From Firmicutes bacterium UBA3920 (lineage in GTDB: Bacteria; Bacillota; Clostridia; Caldicoprobacterales; Xylanivirgaceae), in assembly GCA_002386065.1 (NCBI GenBank), contig DGES01000011.1, forward strand, positions 1 to 6,500: DNA of 6,500 bases. Reading direction: 5' to 3'. Positions 1-6,500 of the stretch are shown here, one piece after another. A model generated the notes under the pieces. It searched no databases. It worked only from the letters and a program-made list of their open reading frames with translations, and was not told where the DNA came from. The position numbers and the translations under genes were made by a program. Numbering within the stretch: the first letter of the stretch is position 1; every line of letters starts with the position of its first letter.

Positions 1-591
1 CCTTATCAGTTTTTTACGTATATTTCGTTCAAAATATTTGGAATCTCCAAAACATTGTATGCTAAATACCCTCTCTAGTATTTCCTCATCGCCCTTTGCA
101 TCTATATGAATTAGGGCTTTTAAAAAATCTTTAGTCTCTGATATATTCTCCGATAGAAATTTGGGGATCTTCTTTTTAGTATTTAGTTCAGCTTTAGCAT
201 CATCCAAAAAAAGCTTTATCCAGTCACATGCTATATTACCTTGCATATCATCTATCAAACAGGCAATATCCTTTACTGTCTTTTTTTTAGGTATCCTTCC
301 TATCTCTTTATATGCCTCATCAATATTATCAAAATTTAGCCATATCTTCTCTATTATATTCCCCTCTTCAAATCTAAGCCATTCATAACCTATAATATCC
401 TTTTTAGCTAGATCCTCTATAATTGAATTTATAAAGTCTTTCTTGTCAGTATCTTCTATATTGTAATAGGGAAACTGGCTGGAACTCAACTTGAGCATAA
501 TCCTCCTTCCACCTCTTCGAGAAGTAATATATGCAGTACTTTTTTCATACTTATCCAATAGGATGTTCAATATGGCTTTTTTATAGTCCAT
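1..591 (-). CDS. jetD: JetD, Wadjet nuclease subunit (N-terminal part, runs off left edge)
   Basis: An open frame starts at the ATG at 591-589 and stays open for exactly 197 codons to base 1, so the 3' end is outside the window. The product begins MDYKKAILNILLDKYEKS and continues with a basic patch (SRRGGRRIMLKL, about residues 24-35). Around residues 60-105 it resembles the N-terminal arm of JetD proteins as I recall them (II..W.....NII.KIWLNFDNIDEAY). In characterised systems this region links JetD to the JetABC motor, and a C-terminal Toprim domain related to topoisomerase VI subunit A cuts the DNA. That catalytic half would lie off-window, so its integrity cannot be judged. The start is well supported: the ATG shares one base with the jetC stop (TAATG) and AGGAGAGG lies 7 nt upstream. 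Identity rests on position as fourth gene of the operon plus N-terminal resemblance. Confidence 0.85.
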   Translation of the reverse strand, partial: MDYKKAILNILLDKYEKSTAYITSRRGGRRIMLKLSSSQFPYYNIEDTDKKDFINSIIEDLAKKDIIGYEWLRFEEGNIIEKIWLNFDNIDEAYKEIGRIPKKKTVKDIACLIDDMQGNIACDWIKLFLDDAKAELNTKKKIPKFLSENISETKDFLKALIHIDAKGDEEILERVFSIQCFGDSKYFERNIRKKLIR

Positions 592-3500
592 TATATATCC
601 TCTCCTACGAGTTCCTTAGAATCAAAGGCTCTTACAAAAGACCTATCTTCTTTTCTTATAATACATAGAGTTCTATCCACTAAAGGTGTAATATCACCTA
701 TCTTCTCAGGTGGAGCCGATAATATTGCTTGTAGTCCAAATCTCTTCAGTAGCTTTATGCTCTCTTGTATCCTTTCACTATCCATTTTATTAAATGCCTC
801 ATCAAATATTATTAGACGCATGGTATTTGCCGAATCCCCTCTATATCCTACTCTATATAGTTGGGCAAAAGATGCAAGTACAGATACATAGAAAGGTGTC
901 TGAGTCTCTCCTCCTGATTTTTTATTGAGCGTCCTAGATAAACGCTCATCTCTATCATCTTCGTGGGTAACAATTAAATCAAAACTCAGATATGTCTTAT
1001 AATTAGTAAACCGCTTTATATTCTTCTCAAGTTCTGCACGTGTATCTGCATTCAATTCTAAATCCACATCTGTTATCTGACTAAATAGCTCATCTATAGC
1101 GTCTCTATGTTTTTTCCTAAATTCATTTGAACTTATATTATGTCCTTCCATAAGTAGATTATCAGTTATCATATCGTAATATTTCTTATATTCAGCTTTA
1201 GGTTTTACTGCAAAACGATATTTTTCCTGTCCAAAATTACTCTCCCGTATGGCTACATTTAATTCTTCTATCTGGATCTTTACCATATCTATATTAGACT
1301 TCATCTTAGCTAAAAAGTCATCCCTAAACTGTTCATATGCCTTTTCCTTTGCATCTTTTATCTGTTCTTTATAGTCTGGCAATCTTATATCCCTAAGCTC
1401 TGAAAGTTCCTTATTATAGTAATCATTCTGGGAGGCATTTATATCATAGGACATCTTATAGTCTCTGTTATAATCAGATCTGACAGCAACTAATTTTTCC
1501 TTCTTTTTACTTACTTGATTTTCTGTTCTAGCAACCTGGCTATAAAAGTTTTTGTGGACTTCTAATGCACTACCACAACGTTCAAGTTCAGATTTAAATC
1601 TTTCCTCACCTATTGAGTCTTTCCATTCTCTATCAAAATCCCTATCTATATTCTCTTCATGAGAGGCTATACGAACCTTTGTCTCTTTCATTTTCTCATT
1701 TACTATATTTTTATTTTCATTATTAAGTCTCGACTCTTCTTTTATAAGCTCATCTCTTTCCGATTTTATCTTTTCTATTTCTGTCTCCACCTCTTTTATT
1801 TTTCTGTCCATCTCCATTAGCCAAGTCAAATCTAGACTACCTAATTCATCTATAATTTGTCTCAATCTGTTGTCTATTATAGATATTCCTTTTATTTTTT
1901 CTCCAGTATATATGATATTTTTAATCTCATTTTCATTCATGATTTCCATATTGTGTATGTTGTGCAGCATATTATAGGCTTTTTGATATTCTGTTATCCG
2001 TCTATCTAATATCTTCATATACTGAGTTTTCGATCTTATCTGTTCTTCAATAGCTTTACGACCGATATATGGATATTTCCATCTCTCAGGATTTAATTGT
2101 CGTACAACAAAATTTTGATAAAGCATACATGAATCAGTGATGGCTCTATTGAAATTTCTCAAATCTTCTACAGCATCGCATTTTATAATATTGCCAAGGA
2201 CATAATCGATAAATAGCCGTGCATACGGATTATCAGTCTCCACTTCCTCTGCGAGAAAGTTAGGATTTTCGGTAGGAGACATTTCTAAAAGTTTTCCTAT
2301 ATCTACTATGCCCCAACCATAAAATCCCATTTTGAATTTAAGCTCATCATATATCTTAAGGGCATCTACAAAATATTCTGGTTCGACTATAAGATGAAAT
2401 TTTTGGGTATGAAGATAGCCTTCTATTGCATTTCTCCATCTTGCATTTGGTATCTCTATGAGATTGGCTAATATGGCCACATCTATATCTTTATTGTACT
2501 TATCTTTAAGACCCTTAGCTATTTCATATTGCAAATCTAAAAGTTTTTTATTATATGGTTTTATACCTCGTCTAAGTCCTTCTAACTGCTCTTTTATTTC
2601 CCTGAACTGATCTTCTATTATTTCCTTCTGATGACCTATGTTATAGTTTAACCTTGAAGCAGTATCCCTCACCTTAACTATAGCAAGACGTGCCTCATTA
2701 AATTCCCTATCATCTAACTGAGATAAAACTCCACCATCCATATTGACAAATAACTGTGCATATTTCATCGCCTCTTTACTATTTAGTTTTAAAGATAGAT
2801 ATTCTTCTTTAATCCTATTTAAAAAATTATCCTCCAAATCATTTTCTGATAATTCCCATCCATCTATCTTTCTAATGTTCTCGCGCCATACCAAACCATA
2901 ACTTCGTAGGTTACCAACCACTTTTTTTAGTTCTTCCTTTAATTCATCTAATCTCTTTTTTAGTCTCTCTTTCTCATCTGTAAGCTCCTTGCTCTTATTA
3001 TATATATCTGAGACAAGCTTGTCCTCTATAAGTTTCTCCTTCTTATTTTCTAGATTTGATAGAGTCTCTTCGTTTTCCTTTTTTAATGTGCATATCTCTT
3101 TTAACTTCTTTGTATTTTCCTCTAATTCCCTGTTCAATTGTTCCCATAAATCTAGAGCTTCTTGATGTTTGGCTCGTTCTACTATATATCTATGTACTAT
3201 AAGCCTATCTTTTTCAACTGTATACGCATTATATAATTGTTCTATATGCTCCAATGCTTGAATGCGTTTCTCCATCATATTTGCATCTTGCTCTAGTCTT
3301 TTATAATATCGTATATTATCCTGCATAATACTTACATCCACATTGTCCTTTACATCGCATACGTATTCAGTAATAAATTTTTCAATGTCATCTATGGGAC
3401 TAAAGGGAACTGCCTTTTTGAATAGACTAAAATATTTAGTTTTAAGCCCCCCAAGCTTTCCCCTCAAAATTTCTTGATATTGCCTATTTGAATCGGGAAA

Positions 3501-3995
3501 ACTAAATTTCCCTCTAGCATAATTTTTTCGTATATAATTTCTCAATGTAGAAAAGGGCATAGGCTCATTATTTACTATAAACCTATTACTTGGTATCCTA
3601 TCATCTAATGTGAAAAATCTATGATTAAAAGTACCATCTTCATAACAATCGAACACTACCCCTAATGTAAAACTCTTATCCCTAATATCATCGTAAAATT
3701 CACAAGCAATATAGCTTGTAAAGTTCCCATTTCTAAGATAGTGAAATCCCACATCACCGTCATCACCTATCTCTCCATAGAGATATCCCTTCAGGGTCCT
3801 TCCAGATTTTTCATTAGCTGATTTGTTGAAAAAATATCCACTAGTATCACCTAACAATAGAAGTTGAAGTGCATCTATCATTGTAGATTTACCAACTGCA
3901 TTCTTCCCTGTAAGAAAATTTATAGTCTCAAACTCCACCTCTTCATTCCAAAAAGAATGCCAATTTATGAGTAATAGCTTTTTGAGGACTTTCAT
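591..3995 (-). CDS. jetC: JetC, SMC/MukB-like ATPase of Wadjet
   Basis: This 1134-residue protein is the SMC-type motor subunit. In characterised Wadjets a JetC dimer uses ATP to extrude DNA loops and presents small circular DNA to JetD for cleavage. The N-terminal ATPase lobe carries Walker A, GKNAVGKST, at residues 30-38. Two long charged, Lys/Glu-rich coiled-coil stretches (about 225-490 and 655-960) flank a non-coiled, hinge-like section (about 495-655, including NARWRNAIEGYL near 515-526). The C-terminal lobe has the ABC signature LNKKSGGE (1023-1030), Walker B LIIFDE (1061-1066; D1065, catalytic E1066) and a D-loop-like AFNKMD just after. SGGE and DEAF.KMD are the forms I associate with JetC/MukB-like rather than classical Smc proteins. 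All ATPase motifs are intact, with no frameshift. The ATG overlaps the jetB stop as ATGA, with AGGAG 10 nt upstream. An SbcC-like exonuclease is less likely because no SbcD gene is adjacent and the neighbours match JetA, JetB and JetD. Confidence 0.95.
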   Translation of the reverse strand: MKVLKKLLLINWHSFWNEEVEFETINFLTGKNAVGKSTMIDALQLLLLGDTSGYFFNKSANEKSGRTLKGYLYGEIGDDGDVGFHYLRNGNFTSYIACEFYDDIRDKSFTLGVVFDCYEDGTFNHRFFTLDDRIPSNRFIVNNEPMPFSTLRNYIRKNYARGKFSFPDSNRQYQEILRGKLGGLKTKYFSLFKKAVPFSPIDDIEKFITEYVCDVKDNVDVSIMQDNIRYYKRLEQDANMMEKRIQALEHIEQLYNAYTVEKDRLIVHRYIVERAKHQEALDLWEQLNRELEENTKKLKEICTLKKENEETLSNLENKKEKLIEDKLVSDIYNKSKELTDEKERLKKRLDELKEELKKVVGNLRSYGLVWRENIRKIDGWELSENDLEDNFLNRIKEEYLSLKLNSKEAMKYAQLFVNMDGGVLSQLDDREFNEARLAIVKVRDTASRLNYNIGHQKEIIEDQFREIKEQLEGLRRGIKPYNKKLLDLQYEIAKGLKDKYNKDIDVAILANLIEIPNARWRNAIEGYLHTQKFHLIVEPEYFVDALKIYDELKFKMGFYGWGIVDIGKLLEMSPTENPNFLAEEVETDNPYARLFIDYVLGNIIKCDAVEDLRNFNRAITDSCMLYQNFVVRQLNPERWKYPYIGRKAIEEQIRSKTQYMKILDRRITEYQKAYNMLHNIHNMEIMNENEIKNIIYTGEKIKGISIIDNRLRQIIDELGSLDLTWLMEMDRKIKEVETEIEKIKSERDELIKEESRLNNENKNIVNEKMKETKVRIASHEENIDRDFDREWKDSIGEERFKSELERCGSALEVHKNFYSQVARTENQVSKKKEKLVAVRSDYNRDYKMSYDINASQNDYYNKELSELRDIRLPDYKEQIKDAKEKAYEQFRDDFLAKMKSNIDMVKIQIEELNVAIRESNFGQEKYRFAVKPKAEYKKYYDMITDNLLMEGHNISSNEFRKKHRDAIDELFSQITDVDLELNADTRAELEKNIKRFTNYKTYLSFDLIVTHEDDRDERLSRTLNKKSGGETQTPFYVSVLASFAQLYRVGYRGDSANTMRLIIFDEAFNKMDSERIQESIKLLKRFGLQAILSAPPEKIGDITPLVDRTLCIIRKEDRSFVRAFDSKELVGEDI
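599..606 (-). promoter_or_regulatory. Ribosome binding site for jetD inside the end of jetC
   Basis: AGGAGAGG on the minus strand sits within the last codons of jetC, 7 nt before the jetD ATG at 591. With the TAATG stop-start junction it indicates translational coupling of jetD to jetC. It also fixes the start of the partial jetD frame. Confidence 0.75.
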
Positions 3996-4648
3996 AGTAC
4001 ATCTTCTCCTCTAAATACAAATTGGCTATCAAGATACTCTCCTATCTCTTCCTCATCTTCAAAGCCTAATGTCTCGTACATCTTACTTATTCTCTCATTT
4101 GTCACCACAAATAATATAGATGGAAGAATTAAAATCCTTGTATCAGGATCTTCCCACACCCCTTCTAATTTTTCAATTATATTGTGGTAAGAGAGGGTTC
4201 TCAGCCCATTTGCTATATCCTTATTAGGTAATTTTTTATCTATAAGTCCAATTGTAAGCATCTTGTGTATAAGCTGTCCTGTAGTTGTCATTATCTCTTT
4301 GCGCAGTGTTACCTTCTCCCGCTCTTCTTCGAATATAAGTCGTAGTGTATACAGCATAAGTGTAGTATTTTTATTTAACCTCATCCTATTATATTTATAT
4401 ATATTTTCAAGGGCTATGACGCCATAATTATTATCCCTATAGATTGTCCAACCAGAATAGGATAGATAATCCGAAAACAACTGAAAATACCGCTCTACAA
4501 ATCGATATTCAGCATTTATCTTCAACATATTATCTTTGGGATCATATATATCGCGTATTATAAAAGTGCGAGATAATATAAGATTTGCGATTCTCTTGAA
4601 CTCTTCCTTCTCAGAATTAGTAAGCCTCTCAAACTCTTCTAGCCACAT
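3992..4648 (-). CDS. jetB: JetB, MukE/KITE-like accessory subunit of Wadjet
   Basis: This 218-residue soluble protein has no membrane segment or signal peptide. It is the right size and in the right place for JetB, the MukE-like (KITE) subunit that binds the JetA kleisin and helps form the DNA-holding chamber under the JetC heads. The N-terminal half includes EYRFVERYFQLFSDYLSYSG (about 47-66), followed by a GVIALEN stretch. A helical LNKNTTLMLYTLRLIFEEE segment (about 91-109) is a pattern I associate with JetB families, where a conserved leucine-rich, acidic helix occupies this place. The C-terminal half looks like a second winged-helix unit (LIHKMLTIGLIDK through ILILPSILFVV). The ATG lies inside the end of jetA, giving a 20-nt overlap. 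AAAGGA at 4665-4660 lies 11 nt upstream, a slightly long spacing. The stop overlaps the jetC start by 4 nt. No catalytic motif is expected. Assignment rests mainly on context and general sequence character. Confidence 0.85.
   Translation of the reverse strand: MWLEEFERLTNSEKEEFKRIANLILSRTFIIRDIYDPKDNMLKINAEYRFVERYFQLFSDYLSYSGWTIYRDNNYGVIALENIYKYNRMRLNKNTTLMLYTLRLIFEEEREKVTLRKEIMTTTGQLIHKMLTIGLIDKKLPNKDIANGLRTLSYHNIIEKLEGVWEDPDTRILILPSILFVVTNERISKMYETLGFEDEEEIGEYLDSQFVFRGEDVL
4006..4010 (-). promoter_or_regulatory. Ribosome binding site for jetC inside the end of jetB
   Basis: AGGAG on the minus strand, within the extended purine run AGAGGAGA, lies 10 nt upstream of the jetC ATG at 3995 and inside jetB coding sequence. 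It supports this start and coupled translation through the ATGA overlap. Confidence 0.7.
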
Positions 4649-6050
4649 AAGCCTTTTTATCCTTTCTAATAAACCTTATCTGTGGTATCCTATATCCCCC
4701 ATTTACCACATATTCATCCATACACTCCATATCATAAAAAGTATTTGCACTACAATATAAAAATGCCAATATAAGCAGAATAAAATCATCATTAGAGTTT
4801 AAGGGAATCTCACTACTATATATTACATCCACACCATCCATTATATTTTTCATAAACTTCATAATTCGTCTACGACTATAACTGCTTTTTAGTTGGTCTT
4901 TCAATTCATCTAAAACTATTTTTCCATTTTCCTCTATCGGAGGTTGTACCTTCATAAGTGGGGTATCATCTCTCCTCTTTTGCGATGTATATACATATAG
5001 TGAATTTTCATCTATATATCTTTGGCTATATAATTCTATACAAGCCTCCATAGGCTCTATCATACCCTCGTTTCCAGATGAAACCTTCTTTAATATTTCT
5101 ACCAATTTCCCCTTTATACTCCTATCTGTATTTAAAAGATATTGTATTTTTTCTATGGAAGCCCTAGTATAAGATGAATTTTTCATATCTATCTCATCTA
5201 AGAGTTGATCCACATTCTCATATATATCCATTATCTCTTGTATTTTGAATATTATATCCTCCATTGCATCTTCTTTGGTTTTATATTGACCACGAAGCAT
5301 AGCCTGATTTGCCATATTCTCCCTAAGGGTATGATCTGTAAGCCAGTTTGATAATATTTTCAATATGGGTGCCTTATATCGTGGCACCGAATCTAGTGTC
5401 TTAACCCTATGATAGATCCTGTCTCCTACCAAATTTTTGTACTCATCAAAATGTCCCTTCAATATATCATTTACTGTAATATATTCATTTAATGCCTGAT
5501 GGTACCTACGTATGTTATTATACAGCGTCTTGAGTTCATCTATCAGATTCATTGTTCTTTCATAGGATATAGATAGTGCCCTATACATATATTCATCTCG
5601 CTCAGTATCGGCTGTCTTTAAGGTAGAATATGTGGTATAGACATATAAATCGTATTCTTTGATGCTATCATCAGTAAGTGAATATAAAAGGTTTATAATT
5701 TTTATAGAATAGTCAGGCAGTGTTATATATTCATCAAATGTACCCAAACCATAGTCAATTTCAATCCAACCTGTCTCTTCGAATCTTCTTACTATGCGGT
5801 GGGCTATGGATGATAATGATATATCCTCTTTTACATATATTTCATCACCCTCATTTTCCTCAAAGATATCAAAGTCTAACATCTCTTCTTCAAGATTTGC
5901 AATCAGCATAGAAATTAATTCTGTTTTGCTAATTGTCATCTCCTGTTTAAATGCCCGACGTAGTACGAATAGAGCATCAGTATAGATCAATTTATTCTTC
6001 GAGGTAAGTATAGAAAACAGATTTGGGGGTAATATATCGAAAAGTTTCAT
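4629..6050 (-). CDS. jetA: JetA, kleisin (MukF-like) subunit of Wadjet
   Basis: This is a 473-residue soluble protein when started at the ATG at 6050-6048 (MKLFDILPPNLFSIL). It is the first gene of the operon and has the usual JetA size. JetA is the kleisin that bridges the two JetC heads and carries JetB. The N-terminal region (to about residue 110) looks like a winged-helix unit ending in RRFEETGWIEIDYGLGTFDE. The middle (about 110-320) is mostly helical. The C-terminal 80 residues (LKDQLKSSYSRRRIMKFM through GGYRIPQIRFIRKD) would be the second JetC-binding domain. It resembles the Firmicute family I recall as DUF5716 (JetA). An ATG six codons upstream (6068-6066) is in frame but has only a T-rich run before it. 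The chosen ATG has GGAAGGA with 9 nt spacing, and MKLFDILPPN looks like a natural family start. No ATPase or nuclease motif is seen, as expected for a kleisin. Confidence 0.87.
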   Translation of the reverse strand: MKLFDILPPNLFSILTSKNKLIYTDALFVLRRAFKQEMTISKTELISMLIANLEEEMLDFDIFEENEGDEIYVKEDISLSSIAHRIVRRFEETGWIEIDYGLGTFDEYITLPDYSIKIINLLYSLTDDSIKEYDLYVYTTYSTLKTADTERDEYMYRALSISYERTMNLIDELKTLYNNIRRYHQALNEYITVNDILKGHFDEYKNLVGDRIYHRVKTLDSVPRYKAPILKILSNWLTDHTLRENMANQAMLRGQYKTKEDAMEDIIFKIQEIMDIYENVDQLLDEIDMKNSSYTRASIEKIQYLLNTDRSIKGKLVEILKKVSSGNEGMIEPMEACIELYSQRYIDENSLYVYTSQKRRDDTPLMKVQPPIEENGKIVLDELKDQLKSSYSRRRIMKFMKNIMDGVDVIYSSEIPLNSNDDFILLILAFLYCSANTFYDMECMDEYVVNGGYRIPQIRFIRKDKKAYVARRV

Positions 6051-6059
6051 TGGAATTAT

Positions 6060-6066
6060 TCCTTCC
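6060..6066 (-). promoter_or_regulatory. Ribosome binding site that decides the jetA start
   Basis: On the minus strand GGAAGGA ends 9 nt before the ATG at 6050. It lies within and just after the competing in-frame ATG at 6068, so it can serve only the downstream start. The upstream ATG is preceded by CCAATTTTTTTA, with no Shine-Dalgarno match. This favours the 473-residue form of JetA over a 479-residue form. Confidence 0.75.
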
Positions 6067-6096
6067 ATTAAAAAAATTGGTTTGGTTTCATATTCT

Positions 6097-6125
6097 ATTA
6101 TATGTCATTTTTGTATATTATACAA
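6097..6125 (-). promoter_or_regulatory. Probable sigma-A promoter of the jetABCD operon
   Basis: Reading the minus strand, a -35-like TTGTAT (6125-6120) is followed by a 17-bp spacer and a perfect -10 box TATAAT (6102-6097). Transcription would start near 6090, about 40 nt before the jetA ATG. It is the best match in the HEPN-jetA gap and points towards jetA. The region is very AT-rich, so chance -10 matches are common; the exact spacing and position make this one plausible. The -35 half lies in a 15-bp palindrome, which would suit control by a repressor. Confidence 0.6.
6111..6125. repeat. 15-bp perfect palindrome over the jet promoter -35 box
   Basis: The plus strand reads TTGTATATTATACAA: two 7-base arms, TTGTATA and its exact complement, around one central base. 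It covers the proposed -35 hexamer and most of the spacer, a typical place for an operator. No regulator gene is visible in the window. In AT-rich DNA a palindrome of this size can arise by chance, so an operator role is inference. Confidence 0.45.
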
Positions 6126-6167
6126 TATTTTCTATATTTGATCTGTAAAAAATTGTTTTAAATTGGG

Positions 6168-6184
6168 AATATTGTCTCAATATT
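6168..6184. repeat. Short inverted repeat in the HEPN-jetA gap
   Basis: AATATTG and CAATATT form perfect 7-base arms around a 3-base centre (TCT on the plus strand). The CAATATT element occurs again at 6123-6129, at the edge of the promoter palindrome. As RNA from the HEPN gene it would form a small AU-rich hairpin. No uridine run follows it directly, so it is a poor intrinsic terminator. It could be a second protein-binding site or simply AT-rich sequence. Confidence 0.35.
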
Positions 6185-6201
6185 AGCCTATTATATGGCT
6201 A
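6184..6201. repeat. Weak inverted repeat just after the HEPN stop codon
   Basis: TAGCC and GGCTA are exact complements separated by 8 bases, beginning 3 nt past the HEPN stop codon on the minus strand. The stem is only 5 bp and no T-run follows immediately. It may protect or help end the HEPN transcript together with the neighbouring 6168-6184 repeat, but neither makes a convincing terminator. Confidence 0.25.
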
Positions 6202-6204
6202 CTA

Positions 6205-6500
6205 TTATTTATCATCTAAAAAAGAATATGTCAATACTTGACTTGCATATTCAATACATCTTTCTGCATCTTCTCTATCTACAACCAGACCTTCATCCGA
6301 AGGATATCTAGTCTCTATATAATAGCTGTTTAGAAATGTCACTTGGTGTATGAACTCTTTAAATTTTTCATCTATTTGGTAGCATTTTTTAAGTAATCCC
6401 ATAAGATGATGACCGCTGTGTAAAATGCCCGTTTCTTTAATTAAAAATGCTTTTAAATATTTTTCTACGGCTTGTTGACAATGAAAAGCCACCAGCTCTT
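6205..6500 (-). CDS. HEPN-domain protein (5' end beyond right edge)
   Basis: The frame is open from the right edge to the TAA at 6207-6205, about 98 codons, so this is the C-terminal part of a longer protein; HEPN proteins of this kind are usually about 120-140 residues. The visible part opens with ELVAFHCQQAVEKYLKAFLI, a hallmark HEPN helix (FHxQQAxEKxLKA). It continues with a HHLMGLLKKC segment and the conserved YYIETRYP motif, then a final helix (DAERCIEYASQVLTYSF). A GTG at 6492-6490 could be read as a start, but it falls inside the HEPN helix, so I treat it as an internal valine. HEPN proteins of this family usually pair with a small MNT nucleotidyltransferase gene, as toxin-antitoxin-like or nucleotide-binding modules. 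No partner lies between this gene and jetA, so one would have to be off the right edge. After the conserved R of RYP there is no histidine at RX4-6H spacing, which argues against an active RNase. Its link to the jet operon is by proximity only. Confidence 0.85.
   Translation of the reverse strand, partial: ELVAFHCQQAVEKYLKAFLIKETGILHSGHHLMGLLKKCYQIDEKFKEFIHQVTFLNSYYIETRYPSDEGLVVDREDAERCIEYASQVLTYSFLDDK

Noticed and set aside
161..388. Plus-strand open frame of 75 codons
   Set aside because: It lies wholly opposite the jetD coding frame, has no family resemblance and is rich in Ser/Phe/Ile, as expected of an antisense shadow of AT-rich coding DNA.
4536..4760. Plus-strand open frame of 74 codons across the jetA-jetB junction
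   Set aside because: It is antisense to both genes, has no clear ribosome binding site and shows no recognisable domain.
5720..5985. Two overlapping plus-strand open frames of 63 codons each
   Set aside because: Both are antisense to jetA, overlap each other in different frames and show no domain character.
6051..6068. Upstream ATG giving a JetA six residues longer
   Set aside because: The strong ribosome binding site lies within and after this ATG, only a T-rich run precedes it, and the downstream MKLFDILPPN start looks natural.
6175..6180. TTGAGA on the minus strand as a -35 box
   Set aside because: At 17-bp spacing the matching hexamer is AACAAT, a poor -10, and it is far weaker than the TTGTAT/TATAAT pair nearer jetA.
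6168..6201. Intrinsic terminator after the HEPN gene
   Set aside because: The two inverted repeats are short, one is AT-only apart from two pairs, and neither is followed directly by a T-run.
6490..6492. GTG as the start of the HEPN gene
   Set aside because: It falls in the middle of the conserved HEPN helix (ELVAFHCQQA), and the frame stays open to the window edge, so the true start is off-window.

Overview
This 6.5 kb window is AT-rich with compact genes. Isoleucine ATA and arginine AGA codons are frequent and the ribosome binding sites are purine-rich (AGGAG type), which suggests a low-GC Firmicute, most likely a clostridium. That placement is inference from composition and protein character, not from a marker gene. 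Every real gene reads on the minus strand, so the biological order runs from right to left.

At the right edge (6205-6500) is the 3' part of a small HEPN-domain gene whose start lies beyond the window. A gap of about 150 bp follows. It holds a good sigma-A-like promoter, several short palindromes and no gene. From there to the left edge runs a tightly coupled four-gene operon: jetA (6050-4629), jetB (4648-3992), jetC (3995-591) and the first 197 codons of jetD (591 to beyond base 1). jetA/jetB overlap by 20 nt, jetB/jetC by 4 nt (ATGA), and jetC/jetD by 1 nt (TAATG).

The operon is a Wadjet (JetABCD) anti-plasmid system of the SMC/MukBEF-like class. JetC is the SMC ATPase, with Walker A at residues 30-38, the ABC signature near 1023-1030 and Walker B at 1061-1066. 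JetA is the MukF-like kleisin and JetB the MukE/KITE-like subunit. JetD is the topoisomerase VI/Toprim-type nuclease that cuts the DNA; only its N-terminal region is in the window. In characterised Wadjets the JetABC motor extrudes loops and JetD cleaves small closed-circular DNA. Gene order, protein sizes and JetC motifs all fit. The Wadjet subtype cannot be fixed by eye. I see no CRISPR array, tRNA, rRNA or insertion sequence, and the four plus-strand open frames are shadows of jet genes.
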